A stretch of 64,000 bases of DNA from assembly GCF_018494085.1 (NCBI RefSeq), contig NZ_JABBFP010000007.1:1-64000 (forward strand). Reading direction: 5' to 3'. This document shows positions 62,554 through 64,000 of the stretch, piece after piece. The position numbers were made by a program, and so were the translations under genes. Position 1 is the first letter of the stretch, and every line of letters begins with the position of its first letter. The notes under the pieces are model-generated. The model was not told where the DNA came from and ran no database searches. It saw only the letters and a program-made list of their open reading frames with translations. The stretch is from Rosenbergiella collisarenosi (lineage in GTDB: Bacteria > Pseudomonadota > Gammaproteobacteria > Enterobacterales > Enterobacteriaceae).

Positions 62554-63464
62554 TAGGTTTTACCTCGTTTAGCACGGGGGTGAGCGGCATCATAGACCGA
62601 AGCAAGATGCTGAAAGTCTAAGTGGGTATAGATTTGCGTCGTCGAAAGGTTCGCATGGCCCAAAAGTTCCTGAACCGCACGCAGATCTCCACTAGATTCT
62701 AGCATGTGCGTGGCGAAGGAGTGTCGCAGCTTATGCGGATGAATATGCGTATTCACCCCTTGCAGGACGCCCCATTGGGCAAAACGCTTCTGTACGTTAC
62801 GCGTCGAAATCCGTTTACCCTGCTGAGAAACGAAGACGGCATTATCTTCGGGTAAAAACAGCTCGCGCATCTCCAGCCAACGCCCCAACCACTCCAGCGC
62901 GGTACGCCCAATGGGTAATCGACGTTCCTTACTCCCTTTGCCCGTTACCCATACCTCACCCGATTCTAACTCAAGGTGCTGGCAATCTAGATTAACCAAT
63001 TCAGAGAGACGTAGCCCCCCACCATACATCACTTCAAGCATGGTCCGATCACGAACAGATAACGGATCGTTTAGGTCGATAGATAAGAGCTGGTTAACAG
63101 AATCTACGTCAATATTTTTGGGCAGCGGTCTTCCCGCACGCGGCGTCGCGATCCCCTTCGCCGGATTCGCGACTAAAAAACCCTGGGAGACTTGCCAATC
63201 GAGGAAACTGCGCAATGCAGAGAGGCGTAAGGCGAGGCTGGATGCTTTCAATCCTTCGCGCCGTGATTTTGCGGCCATCGCACGGATCAAGACAGGGGTA
63301 ATTTGCGACCAGGTTGCCAGCGATGCTGCCGCGAAGAAGTCGCAGATCACTTGTAGCTGCCGTTGATAGTTTGCGACGGTCAGTGGGCTCAATTGCCGTT
63401 CTACGCGTAAGAAACGTAAGTATTCGTCACAGCGCTGAAATAGAGCCTCACCGAGAGGACTCAT
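62553..63464 (-). CDS. xerC: Site-specific tyrosine recombinase XerC
   Basis: A 303-residue recombinase that, with XerD, resolves chromosome dimers at dif. The catalytic residues are in place: Arg152, Lys176, His244 and Arg247 ([14 protein letters not shown]), His270, and the nucleophile Tyr279 (TTQIYTH). The N-terminal SAM-like DNA-binding domain covers residues 10-95. It belongs to the dapF-yigA-xerC-yigB type operon, so it is a housekeeping gene and not an island integrase. ATGA overlap with yigA. Confidence 0.96.
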   Translation of the reverse strand: MSPLGEALFQRCDEYLRFLRVERQLSPLTVANYQRQLQVICDFFAAASLATWSQITPVLIRAMAAKSRREGLKASSLALRLSALRSFLDWQVSQGFLVANPAKGIATPRAGRPLPKNIDVDSVNQLLSIDLNDPLSVRDRTMLEVMYGGGLRLSELVNLDCQHLELESGEVWVTGKGSKERRLPIGRTALEWLGRWLEMRELFLPEDNAVFVSQQGKRISTRNVQKRFAQWGVLQGVNTHIHPHKLRHSFATHMLESSGDLRAVQELLGHANLSTTQIYTHLDFQHLASVYDAAHPRAKRGKT

Positions 63465-64000
63465 GACCGACTCATCCAGCGAGTCAGCAAACTAGGTAGA
63501 AATCCAGCAATACAATCGAGTAACTCAGTCCCCATACCGGGATGGTAATGGTCTTTGTTACGGCTACTAAATATCAGTACGCCGACCTCCTGACCTTCAT
63601 CGATAAGCAATGAGAGGGCCACGGATCCGATTGCCTTCGCTTCGGGTAAGAGTAGTAAGAGTTCTGGACCTTGTAGACGACCAAGATAATGCGTGTCCTG
63701 GCCGAGTCGCTGTAATTGAAACGGAGTAAAAGTATGGCGTTCTAACCCGAGATGATGAAAGCCACTGGGTGCCGCAAGCTGCCAGCTATCGGTAAATAAG
63801 CGGAAACTCGCGCCCGCCAGCCCTAAGCTTTTGGCCCAGTAGTGTAAACGCCCCTGTAACTCGGCTAAGTCTTTCGCTGTTGCGAGATGAGATTGTAAAT
63901 AAAGGAGCTGCCCGAAAAGGTGCTGATTAGCTTGCGCTTGCTCCATCAACAGGGTTATTTCTTGTTCTAAATTAATGATTTGCTGTCGCTGGCGCGTTAA
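63461..64000 (-). CDS. yigA: DUF484 family protein YigA, 5' end beyond the window
   Basis: The C-terminal 179 codons of a GAF-like DUF484 protein; the frame stays open to the right edge, continuing upstream of the first internal start with a helix ([20 protein letters not shown]) like that of E. coli YigA (235 residues). [45 protein letters not shown] and [11 protein letters not shown] match the family. About 55 N-terminal residues are missing. Its function is unknown; it precedes xerC with ATGA overlap. Confidence 0.9.
   Translation of the reverse strand, partial: LTRQRQQIINLEQEITLLMEQAQANQHLFGQLLYLQSHLATAKDLAELQGRLHYWAKSLGLAGASFRLFTDSWQLAAPSGFHHLGLERHTFTPFQLQRLGQDTHYLGRLQGPELLLLLPEAKAIGSVALSLLIDEGQEVGVLIFSSRNKDHYHPGMGTELLDCIAGFLPSLLTRWMSRS

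Noticed and set aside
62553-63464. Tyrosine recombinase as an island integrase
   Set aside because: It is XerC in its normal operon with yigA and yigB, 14 kb from the island border.
1-64000. CRISPR arrays, tRNA genes, insertion sequences
   Set aside because: No regularly spaced repeats, cloverleaf sequences or transposase motifs were found on either strand.

Overview
The window comes from an enteric gammaproteobacterium (order Enterobacterales). Gene order and near-collinear proteins match the E. coli 85-87 min region: hemG-trkH-yigZ-pepQ, fre-ubiD, rfaH, tatABCD, ubiB-ubiJ-ubiE-rmuC, udp, metR, yigL-pldB-rhtC-recQ-pldA, corA, uvrD, yigB-xerC-yigA. The genus cannot be fixed from the sequence. 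A member of Erwiniaceae or a related family is possible. Several expected genes are missing: fadBA between fre and pepQ, ysgA beside udp, and rarD/yigI between pldA and corA.

Region 1 (1-15.6 kb) is the ancestral backbone, mostly on the minus strand. At the left edge an rRNA operon P1 promoter points out of the window, directly behind hemG. Next come heme and K+ genes, prolidase, flavin reductase and ubiquinone genes, the RfaH antiterminator, the Tat secretion operon, a LysE-type exporter and uridine phosphorylase.

Region 2 (15.7-48.1 kb) is a complete secondary (lateral, Flag-2 type) flagellar locus of about 32 kb, inserted between udp and metR. It holds the export gate and switch (lfiMNPQR-lfhBA), a sigma54 activator (lafK), the basal body and export ATPase (lfiEFGHIJ), lfgA/M/N, the rod, ring and hook genes (lfgB-L), lafW, the flagellin lafA, then lafBCDEF, the flagellar sigma factor lafS and the motor genes lafTU. 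The last gene of the minus-strand array is a YafL-like NlpC/P60 peptidoglycan hydrolase; a Sel1-repeat lipoprotein closes the other end. Two strong sigma54 promoters (upstream of lfgB and lafB) suggest a hierarchy: LafK plus sigma54 drives hook/rod genes and the lafB operon, which encodes LafS, which then serves flagellin. There are no chemotaxis genes, FliM lacks the usual CheY-binding N-terminus, FlgJ has no muramidase domain, and the hook protein is very short.

Region 3 (48.1-64 kb) is backbone again. The right edge of the island abuts a decayed fragment of metE, still divergent from an intact metR with its MetJ boxes. glpTQ, normally elsewhere in E. coli, follows metR. Then come yigL, pldB, rhtC, recQ, pldA, a DUF1471 periplasmic protein, corA with a CorL-like leader ORF, SOS-regulated uvrD, yigB, xerC and a yigA gene cut by the window end. 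No tRNA, integrase, insertion sequence or CRISPR array was seen.
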